The position numbers were made by a program, and so were the translations under genes. From Phragmites australis (taxonomy: Eukaryota; Streptophyta; Magnoliopsida; Poales; Poaceae), in the NCBI RefSeq assembly GCF_958298935.1, contig NC_084932.1, positions 19,013,501 to 19,077,500 of the forward strand: DNA of 64,000 bases. The letters run 5' to 3'. Shown piece after piece: positions 28,070 to 40,554 of the stretch. The notes beneath the pieces were generated by a model. The model saw only the letters and a list, made by a program, of their open reading frames with translations. It did not search any database and was not told the DNA's origin. Each line of letters starts with the position of its first letter. Within the stretch, counting starts at the first letter, position 1.

Positions 28070-29497
28070 ATGGGCCAGAACCTCGCCCTCAACATAGCCG
28101 AGATGGGCTTCCCGATCTCCGTCTACAACCGCTCGCCCGCCAAGGTGGACGCCACGGTCTCCCGCGCCGCGTCCGAGGGCGCGCTCCCCGTGCTGGGCCA
28201 CCGCGACCCGCGCGGGTTCGTGCTGTCGCTCGCGCGCCCTCGCACCGTGGTGCTCCTCGTCCAGGCGGGCCCCGCCGTCGATGCCACCATCGACGCGTTG
28301 GCCCTCTACCTCGACGAGGGCGACGCCATCGTCGACGGCGGCAACGAGTGGTACCAGAACACGGAGCGCCGCATTGAGGAGGCCGCGTCGCGCGGGATCC
28401 TGTACCTCGGGATGGGAGTCTCCGGCGGCAAGGAAGGCGCGCGGAACGGGCCCTCGCTCATGCCCGGCGGGCACGTCGAGGCCTACAACAACATCAGGGA
28501 CATCCTCGAGAAGGCAGCGGCGCAGACGGAGGACGGGGCGTGCGTCACGTTTGTTGGGCCCGGCGGCGCTGGCAACTTCGTCAAGATGGTGCACAACGGG
28601 ATCGAGTATGGTGATATGCAGCTCATCGCTGAGGCGTATGACGTGCTCCGCCGGGTTGGTGGGCTGTCGAATTCGGAGATTGCTGATGTGTTTGCTGAGT
28701 GGAACCAGGGGGAGCTCGAGAGCTTCCTGGTTGAGATGACGGCTGACATATTCACTGTGGCTGACCCGCTGGATGGGAGCAGCGGTGGGGCGTTGGTTGA
28801 CAAGATTCTTGACAAGACCGGGATGAAGGGCACTGGAAAATGGACGGTGCAGCAGGCAGCAGAGCTTGCGGTGGCTGCCCCCACCATTGCATCCTCCCTG
28901 GATGGGAGGTACTTGTCAGGGTTGAAGGACGAGCGGGTCACAGCCGCTGGGGTGCTGGAGGAGGGGATGCCAACGGGGCTGTTGGAAACAGTTAACATTG
29001 ATAAGAAGGTGCTGGTGGATAGGGTGAGGCAGGCACTTTACGCCTCGAAGATTTGCAGCTACGCACAGGGTATGAATCTGATACGAGCAAAGAGCGTGGA
29101 GAAGGGATGGAATCTTAACCTTGCTGAGCTTGCGAGGATTTGGAAGGGTGGGTGCATCATCCGAGCAAGGTTTCTTGATAGGATCAAGAGGGCGTATGAC
29201 AGGAACCCTGAGCTGACCAATTTGATTGTGGACAGGGAGTTTGCAAGGGAGATGGTGCAGCGGCAGAATGCATGGAGGTGGGTTGTGGCACAAGCAGTGG
29301 AGGCTAGCATTAGCACTCCAGGAATGTCTGCTAGCCTTTCGTACTTTGATATCTACAGGTGCAGTCGATTGCCGGCAAATCTTATCCAAGCACAGAGGGA
29401 CCTGTTTAGGGCACACACCTATGAGCGCATTGACCGTCCAGGTTCATTCCACACTGAATGGACCAAGCTGGCGAGGAGGAGCAATGGTGCCATCTGA
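28070..29497 (+). CDS. G6PGH2: 6-phosphogluconate dehydrogenase, decarboxylating (plastid-type)
   Basis: It oxidises 6-phosphogluconate to ribulose 5-phosphate and CO2, making NADPH in the pentose phosphate pathway. It is intronless, as is usual for the plant genes. The 475 codons start at the Met of the dinucleotide motif (ATMGQNLALN). Other landmarks are GGNEWYQNT, GVSGG, FVKMVHNGIEYGDM with catalytic Lys172 and Glu179, the family signature LDKTGMKGTGKWT, and the C-terminal QRDLFRAHTYER segment. The product reads closest to the rice chloroplast isoform as I remember it. Oddities: the frame upstream of 28070 codes RIGLASLAT (28043-28069), which belongs to the Rossmann fold, but it has no in-frame ATG. 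The natural-looking start at 27994 (MDSPAPSPP) is one base out of phase. GVSGGKEGAR has Lys where Glu is usual, and FRAHTYER has Arg where Gly is usual. It may be an expressed gene with a sequence error or a young pseudogene. Confidence 0.9.
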   Translation: MGQNLALNIAEMGFPISVYNRSPAKVDATVSRAASEGALPVLGHRDPRGFVLSLARPRTVVLLVQAGPAVDATIDALALYLDEGDAIVDGGNEWYQNTERRIEEAASRGILYLGMGVSGGKEGARNGPSLMPGGHVEAYNNIRDILEKAAAQTEDGACVTFVGPGGAGNFVKMVHNGIEYGDMQLIAEAYDVLRRVGGLSNSEIADVFAEWNQGELESFLVEMTADIFTVADPLDGSSGGALVDKILDKTGMKGTGKWTVQQAAELAVAAPTIASSLDGRYLSGLKDERVTAAGVLEEGMPTGLLETVNIDKKVLVDRVRQALYASKICSYAQGMNLIRAKSVEKGWNLNLAELARIWKGGCIIRARFLDRIKRAYDRNPELTNLIVDREFAREMVQRQNAWRWVVAQAVEASISTPGMSASLSYFDIYRCSRLPANLIQAQRDLFRAHTYERIDRPGSFHTEWTKLARRSNGAI

Positions 29498-30345
29498 GGA
29501 CTTGGATGGTATGAGCAGTGCTGTCAGTTTCTATGGGTGATATCTCTTTGTGGGTTCTCTTTGATTTCACATTGTTGTCTTTATGATTCTAGATCCGACT
29601 TGTGTACTTTGAATAATGCTGTCTTGTGCGGTTTGCACATGAAGAACGTTGTGTAGCTTCAGGTTTACTGTGGTCTTGGTACACTAAGTATTCTTAATTT
29701 TGGAATGCTCTCTATAATGCCTCTCAAATCCCAATGTTGTCTTTGAAGAGTGACTTGAAATGTGTTGAGATAGCTACTAAGAGTAGTGAATTTTGCCTAA
29801 TGCCATAGTATTGAAGGTAGTTCTTCTGCAGTAGTATAACAGCACGCTACTGCCAGAGCTATTTCTAGTACCGTCATAAGTCATATATGATCTTCAAAAA
29901 ATATTACGTTGACAAACCTGGTTGCCTGGGATTTCTACCTATAAATCAGTGATCCTGGCCTGGTTTGTTTTTAAAAAATATGTTGAGCGTGTGGAAGTAA
30001 AAAAGTTATAGTCCTAGGCTAGTGATATACTAGTTTTTAACCTGCGTTAGCTATGCTCATCAGAAATAACTTTCTGAAGTCTGCATAAACAACCCATTCT
30101 TTGCCAGAAAAAAATATTGCCTTATAATATTTCTATTTAGTGAAACTGGTACTTTAAGTGTATATATTATGAATTGGTACATTAAGTTCCCATGTAGTTT
30201 CTAAGACATCTAATTTGCGAATTTATAATGTTAAGTCCTCAAGCTTACTGAGAAGTTGACTTCTCACACTGAACCATGATTTTTTTGGTCGTTTAGTAAT
30301 GATCTATTTTTTAATTTTTTGTTCTCTAATTTGGCTAACATAATA
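29498..30345 (+). other. 6PGDH 3' flank
   Basis: 3' UTR and intergenic DNA with no second coding region. A transcript end is likely within a few hundred bases; no decisive signal was seen. Confidence 0.4.
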
Positions 30346-30350
30346 TTCAT

Positions 30351-30590
30351 TGAAAGAGTATAGAGATGGGGGAATACTCGGCTTGACTATTCCCATTGGA
30401 ACCGGCTGGCTTATATAGTTGTACAGGGTGCTAAACTAGGTAAGAGATGAGCTATACATGGTAAGGGATCAATCTCTCTAAACTAGGAAACTACAGCTAC
30501 CCTTTCTATGCATGAGGATCCTTTCTATACATGCGGATCCTTTCTATACATGAAGATCCTTTCCATATGGTCAGGATAGATATTCCAACT
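30351..30590 (-). repeat. 3' LTR of the deleted Copia
   Basis: About 240 bp, TGAAAGAGTATAG...ATTCCAACT. The last base differs from the CCAACA of the other LTR. It contains three copies of GGATCCTTTCTATACATG-like words. Confidence 0.88.
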
Positions 30591-32612
30591 CCCTCCCGTA
30601 GTGTGAACTTGGAGCATCGCGAATGTTGAGACTGGAGTGAAAATCTTGGAATACCGTGGTTGGCAGACCCTTAGTGAAGATATCCATGTACTGAAGGGTT
30701 ATCGGGACATGTAGAACACGGACGTCGCCGAGGGCCACCTGTTTGCGCACGAAATGCAAGTCAATCTCCACATGTTTAGTCCGCTGATGTTGGACCGGGT
30801 TTGTGGAGTGGTACACGGCGCTGATGTTATTGCTGTAGACGACGATGGCCTTGGTCAACGGGCGTCGGATCTCGATGAGGAATTGGCATAGCCAGCAAGC
30901 TTCGGCAACGGGCGATAGCTCCGTACCCTCAGCACTAGACCAGGAGACGGTGTGTTGGCGCTTGGAGGACTAGGAGATCAAGTTGTCGTCGAGGAAGATG
31001 CAGTAGCCCGAAGTAGACTTGCGAGTGTCGGGGCAGCCTGCCCAGTCTGCATCGGAGTAGATGACGAGGTCGTGGGAGGAGTTGTGGGAGAGTTGCAAGC
31101 CGTTGCTGATTGTTCCCTTGACGTATCGCAGAATGCGCTTGATCAGCAGGAAGTGTTGTTCCTGCAGATTGTGCATGTGGAGATAGATTTGCTGAATAGC
31201 ATGCGTGATGTCGGGACGGGTGAAGGTGAGATACTAGAGAGCACCTTCAAGGCTACGGTACAAAGTCGGGTTGGAGACAGGAGCACCAGCTGCGGTAGCC
31301 AGCTTGAAGCGTGCTTCAATCGGCGTGGGGCCCGGGTTGCATGGAGACATGTTGGCCCGCTGAAGAATTTCCGCAGCATATTTTTCTTGAGAGAAAAATG
31401 CCGCGGGAGTCCCGACGCGCTGAGATGCCGAGGAAGTAGTGGAGGTTGCCCAAGCCGGTCATCGTGAATTCGTTCCGGAGGGCGGTGATGATCCGCTGAA
31501 GCAGGGCCGTGCTTGACGCTGTTAGGATGTTGTCTACGTACAACAGGAGGTAGGCGATGTCGGTCCCACAGTGGTGGACGAAGAGGGAGGAGTCCGTCTT
31601 GCAGCCACGTAAGCCGATGGAGACCACGAAGTCTGGAAGCGGATGTACCATACGCAGGGAGCCTGCTTCAGACCGTAGAGCGGTCTGTTGAGATGGTAGA
31701 TGTAATTTGGTTTGTCGGCGTCGACGAAGCCAGAGGGCTGCTGGTAGAAGACTGTCTCCTCGAGCTTGCCGTTGAGAAAGACGTTCTTGACGTCGAGCTG
31801 GTGGATGGGTTTCTGGTGCCAGCACCATAGCCAGTTGAGTGGCTGGAGGAGTCATGTCCAGCAAGTTTGGCGTTGGTGGTGTCCACCAGAGCTGTGGAGG
31901 AGCTGGTGGGCGCACCAATCTTGAGGTCCGCATCAAGGAGAAGAGAGCGAGCCTCGAGGAATGTCGGGAACGACGTCTTTGTCTTGATGATGGTGGCATT
32001 GCTACGGAAGGGGTTGGACCAACCGCGCAACATGGTGAGGACGAGAGTGTCCTCGGACACCTTTTAGTCGAGGTCGACGGCGAAGGATTTGAGGCGCTGG
32101 GAGTAGACCAAGATGATCTGATCGCCCTGAGCCAGGCTGCGGAATTCCACCTCAAGGGAGAGGGCGTGCACTGTCCTGTTGTCGCGGAACAGTCCCTCCA
32201 GACCGGTCCAAACAGCGTGCGCAGAAGCGCTAGGCACGATGACGATAGAGAGGATCTCATCGGAGATGGACGCATAGAGCAAATAGAGGATGACGTAGTC
32301 CGTCGACTCCCAAGTGGAGATGGCGTCATTTGCCCCTATCTTGGTGTCCGGCTTGGGGGATGATCCATCGATGTGGCCCTTGGCATTGAACTCACCGACG
32401 AGAACTTGGAATAATTCGCGCCAGTGGGAGTAATTCAATGGGTGAAGCTCGAGTGAGAAGGGGATGTGCTAATGCACGTTTATGGTGGAGAGAGCGGAAG
32501 CTTGGGTGTTAGCCATGGTGAAGTAGATCAGTGCTGCTGCTGTGCAGGAGGGGGTGCAGATCTGACAGGCGAAGGAGAGGGAAGGGGAGGGGGAACTCTT
32601 AGTCTGATGCCA

Positions 32613-32846
32613 TGAAAGAGTATAAAGATGGGGGAATACTCGGCTTGACTATTCTCATTGGAGCCGGCTGGCTTATATAGTTGTACATGATGCTAAACTA
32701 GGTAAGAGATGAGCTATACATGGTAAGGGATCAATCTCTCTAAACTAGGAAACTGCAGCTACCCTTTCTAGGGATCCTTTCTATACATGCGAATCCTTTC
32801 TATACATGAAGATCCTTTCCATACAGTCACGATAGATATTCCAACA
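32613..32846 (-). repeat. 5' LTR of the deleted Copia
   Basis: About 234 bp, TGAAAGAGTATAA...ATTCCAACA. It lacks a few bases in the internal GGATCC repeat array relative to the partner. Confidence 0.88.
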
Positions 32847-32851
32847 TTCAT

Positions 32852-34327
32852 GATTAATAACATGTTCATTTATGCCAGAGCTTCTTGTGTAATATCGGAT
32901 TTATGCTGTGTTAGTGATTTTACGTGTTTGTCATATCGGGTTCAGAGATGAGCTATGTAGGTCTTGATAGGTCCTACATGTGGTTTCAGTCAAATCGGAT
33001 TCATGTCTTGTTTGATCCATTAATCTATTGTTGTGTCAGTTGCAGGGATATTTTTTTAATGACTGAAACTACATTTATGAGCCTTATGACTCAACTACAC
33101 ATATATGGGTCAACTCAAAATGCATTATAGCAAAACCATTTGCAACTCTAACCGTGCTATGGTTTATCATGTTTGATTGTGAGTTTTTCTATTTCTAATT
33201 TGCACATGTTGACAATGATGTGTTGCTTTGGTATTTGGGTTATTATAACAATCAGTTTTAAGAATTGTGCAAAACATATGTGGTAGGGACAGTGTGCTGT
33301 TAAGGATATTGATTTCGAAATGCATTTCTAGCTCATTACATTTTCCAGGAGCAGAAGACCTGACGATGATAGGTTCAATTTCTGCACCAATAATCAAGTG
33401 ATAAATTTCCTATGATGTACAATATCAGTAAAAAAAGTGAATTAGAATAAATGCAAATTAATTTTGGGGATACTATTTACAAGAATTATTCTAAACATTG
33501 CTTCCGGTTCAATTGGTATCATTTGATGTTATTTCTTCAAATATAACTGCACAATTTTGTCAAATCATTTGAGATTTGGACATTTGTGTTGGCATGCTTT
33601 TCCCATTGAGCGCTATGGTTATTCCTAATAACCATAGCGCTACATATTCCAGGTCCATGTCATTTGTTAATTTCGTGGGGCTAAGTTACTTGCTTTTTAA
33701 GATAGCAGAACCTTTTGGTATTTTTCATTTTTCACTTGTTAACTTCGTGTTCATCTCAGTTCTTGCATAAGGACTGATCTTGAGTAGTAGTAAGAACTGA
33801 TTACTGTGTTTTGTTTGTTTAGATGCACATTTGGGGCTTAAATTGACCATTCTTTCACGAGATGCTAATTACTAACTGGCCAACCCACCATTTTTGAGAC
33901 CCTTTCACCACACATGGCCAAGCTGGTCCAACGGGTCTTGAAACTCAACATTTATGTGATTAATTCAAGCTATCTCTGTTAGTTGAGCTTTGGTGCAGTC
34001 CTATAAATGTCATTATATGCATTATGCAATGCAACATACAGATAATTCTGATATTTATCACAATTTGACAGCTTGTGATGGTCAACGAATGTTCTCCAAC
34101 CAATTTCTTGATGGTATTTAACCTTCCTGAATGCTGTTTATGGTTTTTGTACAACTAGAAATGATGTCTATGTGATACGTCTAAATTGTCAATTTCCATA
34201 TTGAACAACAGAGCTCTGGTGTTGAATTTGACAGGCTGCAGTGGTCAACTAATGTACTTTGACCAAGTACTTGTTATTTATCCTTCCTAGTTGTTATTTA
34301 TAGTTTTGGACAAATAGAATCACAGGA
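32852..34327. other. Intergenic AT-rich DNA
   Basis: No gene recognised. It contains the perfect hairpin listed separately. Confidence 0.4.
33609..33641. repeat. Perfect 15-bp hairpin
   Basis: AGCGCTATGGTTATT and AATAACCATAGCGCT are exact reverse complements separated by CCT. Flanks do not extend the pairing and no TSD is evident. Confidence 0.95.
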
Positions 34328-34332
34328 ATGTG

Positions 34333-34732
34333 TGTTATGGGCCTTAGACTGAGTACTGTAGCGCGCAGCAGCAGTTCTCTCTGCCTATTGGATATTGTAG
34401 TTACCTTAAGTTAGATTGGTTTATTAGGGAATAAATAGATTAGTTTCTTTTGTCAGGAATTAGATTGATTACAGAACAGAAAATGGAACAAATTAGATCA
34501 TTACTAACTGACCAACATAGTTTAAAGATGTATTTCTTGGAAGTCAAGTCAAGCCATCTCTATAAAAGATATAGTCATGTACCTGTTATCAGGAAGCAAA
34601 GAATAGATCAGGTGTAATAAAGGACCGGCATGGTAAGAGACTCCTGCCGCTGGGACAAGCCCTGTTGGTGATGAGGGCGACTAGGGCCATTATCTTCCAC
34701 CAATTCACCATTACCTATCAGCTACCGTATCA
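34333..34732 (+). mobile_element. Solo LTR, 400 bp
   Basis: TGTTATGGGCC...CTACCGTATCA is flanked by a perfect 5-bp duplication ATGTG (34328-34332 and 34733-34737). A TATA-like TCTATAAAAGATA near 34558 and an AATAAA near 34616 give a plus orientation with U3-R-U5 order. No second LTR or internal domain is nearby, so this is a recombined solo LTR. Confidence 0.8.
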
Positions 34733-34737
34733 ATGTG

Positions 34738-37700
34738 TATGTCTAATTTGACAGTGTTCGTCTTTTAATGAAGTTTAATATCCAGTGTCCAATGTTTTCG
34801 GTGTCTCATTGCAAATGGTCTCGTATGCATACCCACGTCTGTTCATCCCTTTAACTGTTGTACTAATTACTAACGTCTAATCTTGTAAATTACCCCAAAT
34901 GTCTCTTGTTGTGAGGGTCCTGTCACCTTCTTCTGTCTGGTGAATTCTGCTGCTTCATGAAAATAGAAGTTTGGTCATATGCTGGAGCTGGATGTTGATG
35001 TTTCATGTAGATCTACTAGTTTCTTTGTCGAAAAGATGCCATGCCACTTTCATAGTTGAATAATAAACTGCATAAAAATGTTTAATTGGGAATATGTGCC
35101 ATGGTCACATCATTTTGAGCCACTGTGTTGATATTTTACGCAAACAAGTTGATATGTGGTCTATCAATTATTACTTATTAGTAGCTTTTTTGCTATGATA
35201 TTCACTTGTTGCTTGTATAGATTCTGCATTCTTTATTGCTATCATCCCTCTCCATTCTCATGTACTCGTCAGTATGTAGTTGTTGCTACTGAAAATTTCT
35301 CCCACAAGCAGCAAACTTTGTTATTCCAAATCTAATATGAGCTCTGTCTTTCTTAATGTTTGATCTGATCTAAAAATGTATATGTGCTGTCTTTTGCCTT
35401 GTTTGATCTTATCTATTGGCTGCAGTTTAGGCGATGATACTTTCTAGCAAATCATCCTCACATTTTGCTTACCTGGGTAAAATAGGTTGATGGGTATGTT
35501 GTGTGAATCTGTTGGTTTTCGCATGGTTGGTTTCTGATGACTGATCATATGATTACCTTGTTTTCTGTGGGTGGAGCTTCATGGTCTTGCCAACTGGTCC
35601 ACTCTATTTGAACTGAAACACAAATCATAGATTGTGATCACTGAGTGTGATTCAATCATAGAGTTAAGTTGTTCTGAGTTGAGCAGCAAGAGTTGTATGG
35701 AGTTAAGTTGTTAACTACTTCTCCCAAAACATAATAGTTGTTAAGTGACTCTGATTCAATCATAGAGGTGTGATAACTTTCTTTACTTCGTATGACTTTG
35801 TGAATAATAGCCTAACTGTCATGAACTAGTTCGCCTAAGATAGATATGCAAGATAGTGGTGATACTAACAGCTGACACATCAAGTGATTTACTTTAGGTT
35901 GTCTGGATGTTAACAGCTAACACACAAAGTCTGATTTAATTGATTTGTGATGCGCACCTATTGTTAGCAGCAAAAATTGTTTTTGCACAATATGTTGGGG
36001 ACAATTTGCTTCTGGATTGGAATCAGGGGAGGGGCTGGTCTCCTGCCCACTGCTGGGGAATGGGCATGTTGCCATTCCTAGAGTGAGGCTTAGGGTGAAG
36101 GACAATTTTTTCTTTCTTTCTGGGTGGTCATGCTCTTGTGCCTGTGTGCGCAGGGAAAAGGTATTGGTATAAGTGCGGTGGTAATAACAACACATCATAT
36201 TAGGTTTGTTCCATTCAGCATCAGATTTTGAAAAAGTTACCCTTAATGCCTATGCTTCAGTTTTAGAAGTTTTTTGGAATTTTGGATTTAGTTAAGGATT
36301 TTATTGGCATCTACAAAGTCAGTACTGAACAGAAAATATGCTTGTTTCTTACTGGAACAAAAGGAGACCAATTTCTATCCTAGGAGACCAATTAAGCAAT
36401 TAGTATGCATGATTGTGGGTCCAATGTAATTGTATTGTTTTTCTTTTGTGGGATTAGCAGTGAAGTTGAGGGCTCCGATGAGATTGTTTGATGTTGGTTT
36501 GGGTTTTTTTTCTCCATCTGTCTCTTGAGCTCTCCCATCTTGTTGTAGAGGTATGTGGGACCAGGCTTCTTCACCCCGCTTGAAACATTATGATCTAGTA
36601 GAAACACATATATGTTTTATCTTTTAGTGACTTTTAGAAGTCAATGCTTTGGTTGTCATCTTTTCAATTGCTAAAAAGATTGCATAAACTGGTTTTATTT
36701 GAAGTAAATAAAAACATTTCTTTTAGTTGTAAATTAACATAGAATTATTATCTTAGAAGAACATTTGCATTATTTGCTGACTGGGTCTCTAGGGCAGTGC
36801 TGTCAGTGAAGCATTTACTGAACATATTAGGTTGAGATTTGAGGACATTGTCGAATTTTCAGTATAGAAATGGTTAGTTTGTTTGTTGGATTTGCTTAAT
36901 TTAGATGCAGCTAGGTTACCCCAGAACCAACATCTCGATTGTTTTGGACACAATTTCACATATCTATTGAAGTCTATGGTGTCTGCAGGCCAAAATACCA
37001 TGATTTCTTTCAGTTGTGGTACAAGAGTACAAAGTTTCATATCAATCCACCACCATACAAGCTACAGTAGTGAAATATGATTGACAGGCTCCTCTGGTAC
37101 ACTAAGGTAGGTTTGTAGGAAAAAATCAATGAGAGTACCTTACATTTATATATAAAAGTTGCTTGATAAGGTCGAAACTTCTTTTATTTCCATTGCAACT
37201 TTAGTTTCTTTAATTCTTTTCAGTGCTCTGCTTTATCATTTACTGAAGGCAAATTGTTTTATGTCTGAGTGCCTTCTCTCCAAACTTCCAAGTAGCCTCA
37301 ACAGCACGTTGGCATTGATTTTAGAATTACAATTCGTCTGGCTGTCGCTAGCAATGTGTCATTTATTAGTTATATGTGTCCTGTAATTTATTCGATGCTT
37401 GCCAAGTTGCCATCTGTGCTGTTATAATAGGAGCCTTGCTTATGCAGCTTGAAACTTATCTGGTACTGCTCACAGGATGTGATTGTCACTGAAAAAAAGA
37501 ACCCTATTTTCTCACTCCATGCTTGTTTAGTAGATATAACCGTTTCAGGGTTTGGAAACCTGTGGGCCGGTTTCAATCAGTTGGTTATCACGAGGATCTA
37601 ATTTTCATTGATGATTTTTTTCTCAAAACTGGCTGGTTAAAGGGTTTAGAGTTATTTGTTTCGAGCCAGCACAGATGCTTGTTCTATCCAAATTGTATTT

Positions 37701-40406
37701 TATCTTTTTGGAAGAAAAGAGAAGATCAAGGCTGTTCACCTCCATTATGTGTTTTTTCTTTTGAAACTTCATTTAGTTCTTTGATGAGTACTGTGCTGTC
37801 CATGCTCTTCGCAACAGTGCCTTAGCAGAGCCGAACCAAGCAATGTTGCCTGCCATTGGTACAGTTTCATGAACATTGAACCCTGATTGTAGTTGTGGAT
37901 CCTGTGGTTGCTGTCGCATCACTATTTCTCAAATCACATAATTTCACATTTTTCTTGTCTCTGAGAGGATGAGTCACCACAAGATCATACCTATCTGGAC
38001 ATTGATCACAGCACGATGGCCCCACCACTCGCATATAATTTTCCTTCCCCCAATTGCTGGGTTGCATGTTAACATTCTTGCTATGCTCAGCTCAACCACC
38101 ACAGCTACAACCTACTCAAAAAGATAGCATGGCTAACTAGCTCTTTGAGAGGAAAAGGATGTCCATTTACACCTAGCATCTCCCTTTGTTGGTGGTCCTG
38201 ACAATGGTGGAGCTGGTTCTTTCCCTTTCAGGTTCACACGTGGGAGTGCAGCGGCCGCGGCCTCGTGAATCACTTGTCTGAAGGCTCTGGGGGATTGATC
38301 TTTCGGTGTAAATAAAGGTAAATACTGATCTACCTCGTAAAAAAAGGTAATACTGATCGTTGCTCAGTGTCAGATTATGATATTCTTGTTATTCAGTGCT
38401 TTGTATGTTTTGTAGTGTAATTCGCCCATAGGTCATGGTAACAATGTGGTAGATGATTTTTTTTTTAAAAAAAGTTTGGTTTGTTCTTTCACTGGATTCT
38501 TCTGCTGTTTATTCTTACAATTCGATGTGGTGGCGGAAGAGGATGAGCGACACAGACCATAGTTGCCCAGACCTTTCGATTAGTGAAAGTGAATCTCATC
38601 AAGAACCTTTAACATAAAGAGAACTGGAAGCCATTAGTTGAGTAGGTTTGTGTGCATAAAGAGCTAGAGCACATCATTACCCTTTGTGTCTAAGGAGCTT
38701 TCTTTTTTAGGTCCATAGACGATACTTGTAATTATTTTACACTTGTGCAAAAGAGAAGCAACTTTCCCCCCTCAGAGCAGAGTGAAATGACAGAAGAGAG
38801 CCAATGAGGCTTGTACTAATTCGCTGGGTTGTATTATGATTATACACCAAAGTTCCTTTTTACCTTCAAGATGATTCGTCAAGCAAGCGTGTGCACATAC
38901 TTTTTGATGTTCCCCATTATCTCTAATGATTTCTTAAGCTGCGTGAGCAATCAACCTCGAGTCCGACTTTACTATAAGGTGATATGAACCGCCAAAAAGA
39001 AGTTATAGGGGCAACTAATTTATGCTTTGCCTCCAGATTCTTTGATGTGAACTTCCACGATTTTTACTAAGGGCTATTACTGTTTTTCTTAATATCCACA
39101 TTTCTGGAGGTTAGGGCCTGCTTAATTTTTTATCTACTTGCTGCACTTTCTTACAATACTTTGTAAGGCATATATCTCTAAGCATAATAATCTTAATTAC
39201 CAAGTTAAAAGATCTCTTTGCCTCTTTATGGCTCTTTAGTACCCTTTTTTTTGGCTGCAAAACATAATCCATGATGTAAATTGATTAAAGATAGGTGAAA
39301 AATGTAAAATCATCCTCTTTTTACTTGAGCTTTTGGAAAACATGATGGTTGGATTGAAATAGTAATAATTGCCAAGATAATCTTGCCTTCGGCACTATTA
39401 GTGTCATGCAAGAACCCACAGCTCACGGCTACCCCCAAGAAGTTACATCAGAATCAAACGCATAGAGCCAATCTACAGTGAGATGGATTCTGGTTCTAAA
39501 CAAAAATGCTTGGCAGCACATCCTCATACGAGATTTGGAATATTATCTTCAGGTGAGTTTCGGAAGTTGAACATAACAGTTCGCATCTCGGTATTTTCAG
39601 CACAACTGAAGTACCAATCCTGTCCATGTTTAATGATGTTTCGAGTTTGTCATTTTAGAGATCTTACCACAGGTAGCTATATTGCTATCAGTTTAAACAA
39701 AGATGAACAATTGATTTTCTTTTAGAGAGAGAAACTTAAACTTCCTTGCAAGAAATATTCCGAATTGGTGACAAAATACTGATAGACAGTGACTGCCTTT
39801 TGACATTAAATTAAGATCTTGTAAATAACACCAAGCAACTCGGCTGGTCATATGCAGCAAGTGGTAATTGACTAGTGGTTTTGGCCAAGAACCGCATGGT
39901 GTACAATGGTGGTTCTAGCAGGTAGGCAACTCAGCGGTGCGTTTCAAATAAAAGAATCATTTAACTGTGAAATATTGCACCTAATAACTAACAAAAAGAG
40001 TTCACACAAAATTAGTCTAATCTGGTGCATAGATCAATAGGTGTTGGCTGAAGTCCATCAAAGCATTGTTGGGATGCCATCATTATCCAATGAGGGGTTT
40101 GCTGTTTCTTTAGATCATATGGGGCTGCTATATGGTCTATATTGTGTTCTGAAATCCATCAATCCACTATAGTGGTGCTATATGTGAAACCATTTTTTTA
40201 GATAGAGAGCATGTGGTGGTGCGGCTGGGCATAGTGCATTTCAGTCTAGACAGTATAATTAGAACAAGTGATAACTGGTCTCAGGCTTCAGGCAGTGACC
40301 ACCAGTTTCTATAACCCTACTTCTATCTATGTCGCTAAGTCATATAAAGTATACATCGATCAATGTCAGGGTTTGACTGATGGATAATGAAGTAGGAAGC
40401 CTTTGT
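34738..40406. other. Long intergenic stretch, no gene recognised
   Basis: Mostly AT-rich, unique-looking DNA. Open frames are short and without motifs. Short direct repeats such as GATTCAATCATAGAG (near 35650 and 35754) and GAGTTAAGTTGTT (near 35661 and 35700) occur. 38220-38340 has a GC island (GCAGCGGCCGCGGCC) that might be a decayed exon; I cannot identify it. Confidence 0.4.
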
Positions 40407-40417
40407 GGTCTTCTCTT

Positions 40418-40554
40418 AGGAACTAAGCCTAATTCAGTTGGTGGGAGGTGTGGGTGTACATCCCCGCTATCCAGGTTCGAGTCCTCTTCAACTCGAATTT
40501 ATATGCCTATTGCTTCTTATATACAATGCCACCTAGTACAGAGTTTTTTTTTGG
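40418..40554 (+). mobile_element. tRNA-derived SINE
   Basis: 137 bp with RNA polymerase III boxes: A-box-like TTCAGTTGGTGGGAGG near 40433-40448 and a perfect B box GGTTCGAGTCC near 40475-40485. It ends in a T9GG tail like the T-tailed SINEs of grasses. Target-site duplications GGTCTTCTCTT lie at 40407-40417 and 40555-40565. It does not fold as a tRNA and is not a tRNA gene. Confidence 0.82.

Larger units (their letters stand above)
30351..32846 (-). mobile_element. Internally deleted Copia retrotransposon
   Basis: The element is bounded by LTRs at 30351-30590 and 32613-32846 that differ at few sites, and by a perfect TSD TTCAT (30346-30350, 32847-32851). The primer-binding site TGGCATCAGAC (minus strand, 32602-32612) abuts the 5' LTR, and a polypurine tract (TACGGGAGGGA) abuts the 3' LTR. 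Gag reads from about 32510 to 31830 with stops. It then joins directly to RT at [10 protein letters not shown], so zinc knuckle, protease, integrase and the first part of RT are deleted. RT ([15 protein letters not shown] in place of YVDDI) and RNase H (YSDADWAGCPDTRKSTSGY; NNISAVYHSTNP) follow in shifted frames. Not autonomous. Confidence 0.92.

Noticed and set aside
27800..28594. 264-codon minus-strand frame
   Set aside because: It lies antisense to the GC-rich 6PGDH coding region. Its composition is dictated by the gene's codon bias and it has no domain.
28483..28998. 171- and 166-codon minus-strand frames across 6PGDH
   Set aside because: Shadows of the 6PGDH frame; Ser/Thr/Pro-rich with no motif.
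31839..32363. 174-codon plus-strand frame
   Set aside because: Antisense to the Copia gag; no independent support.
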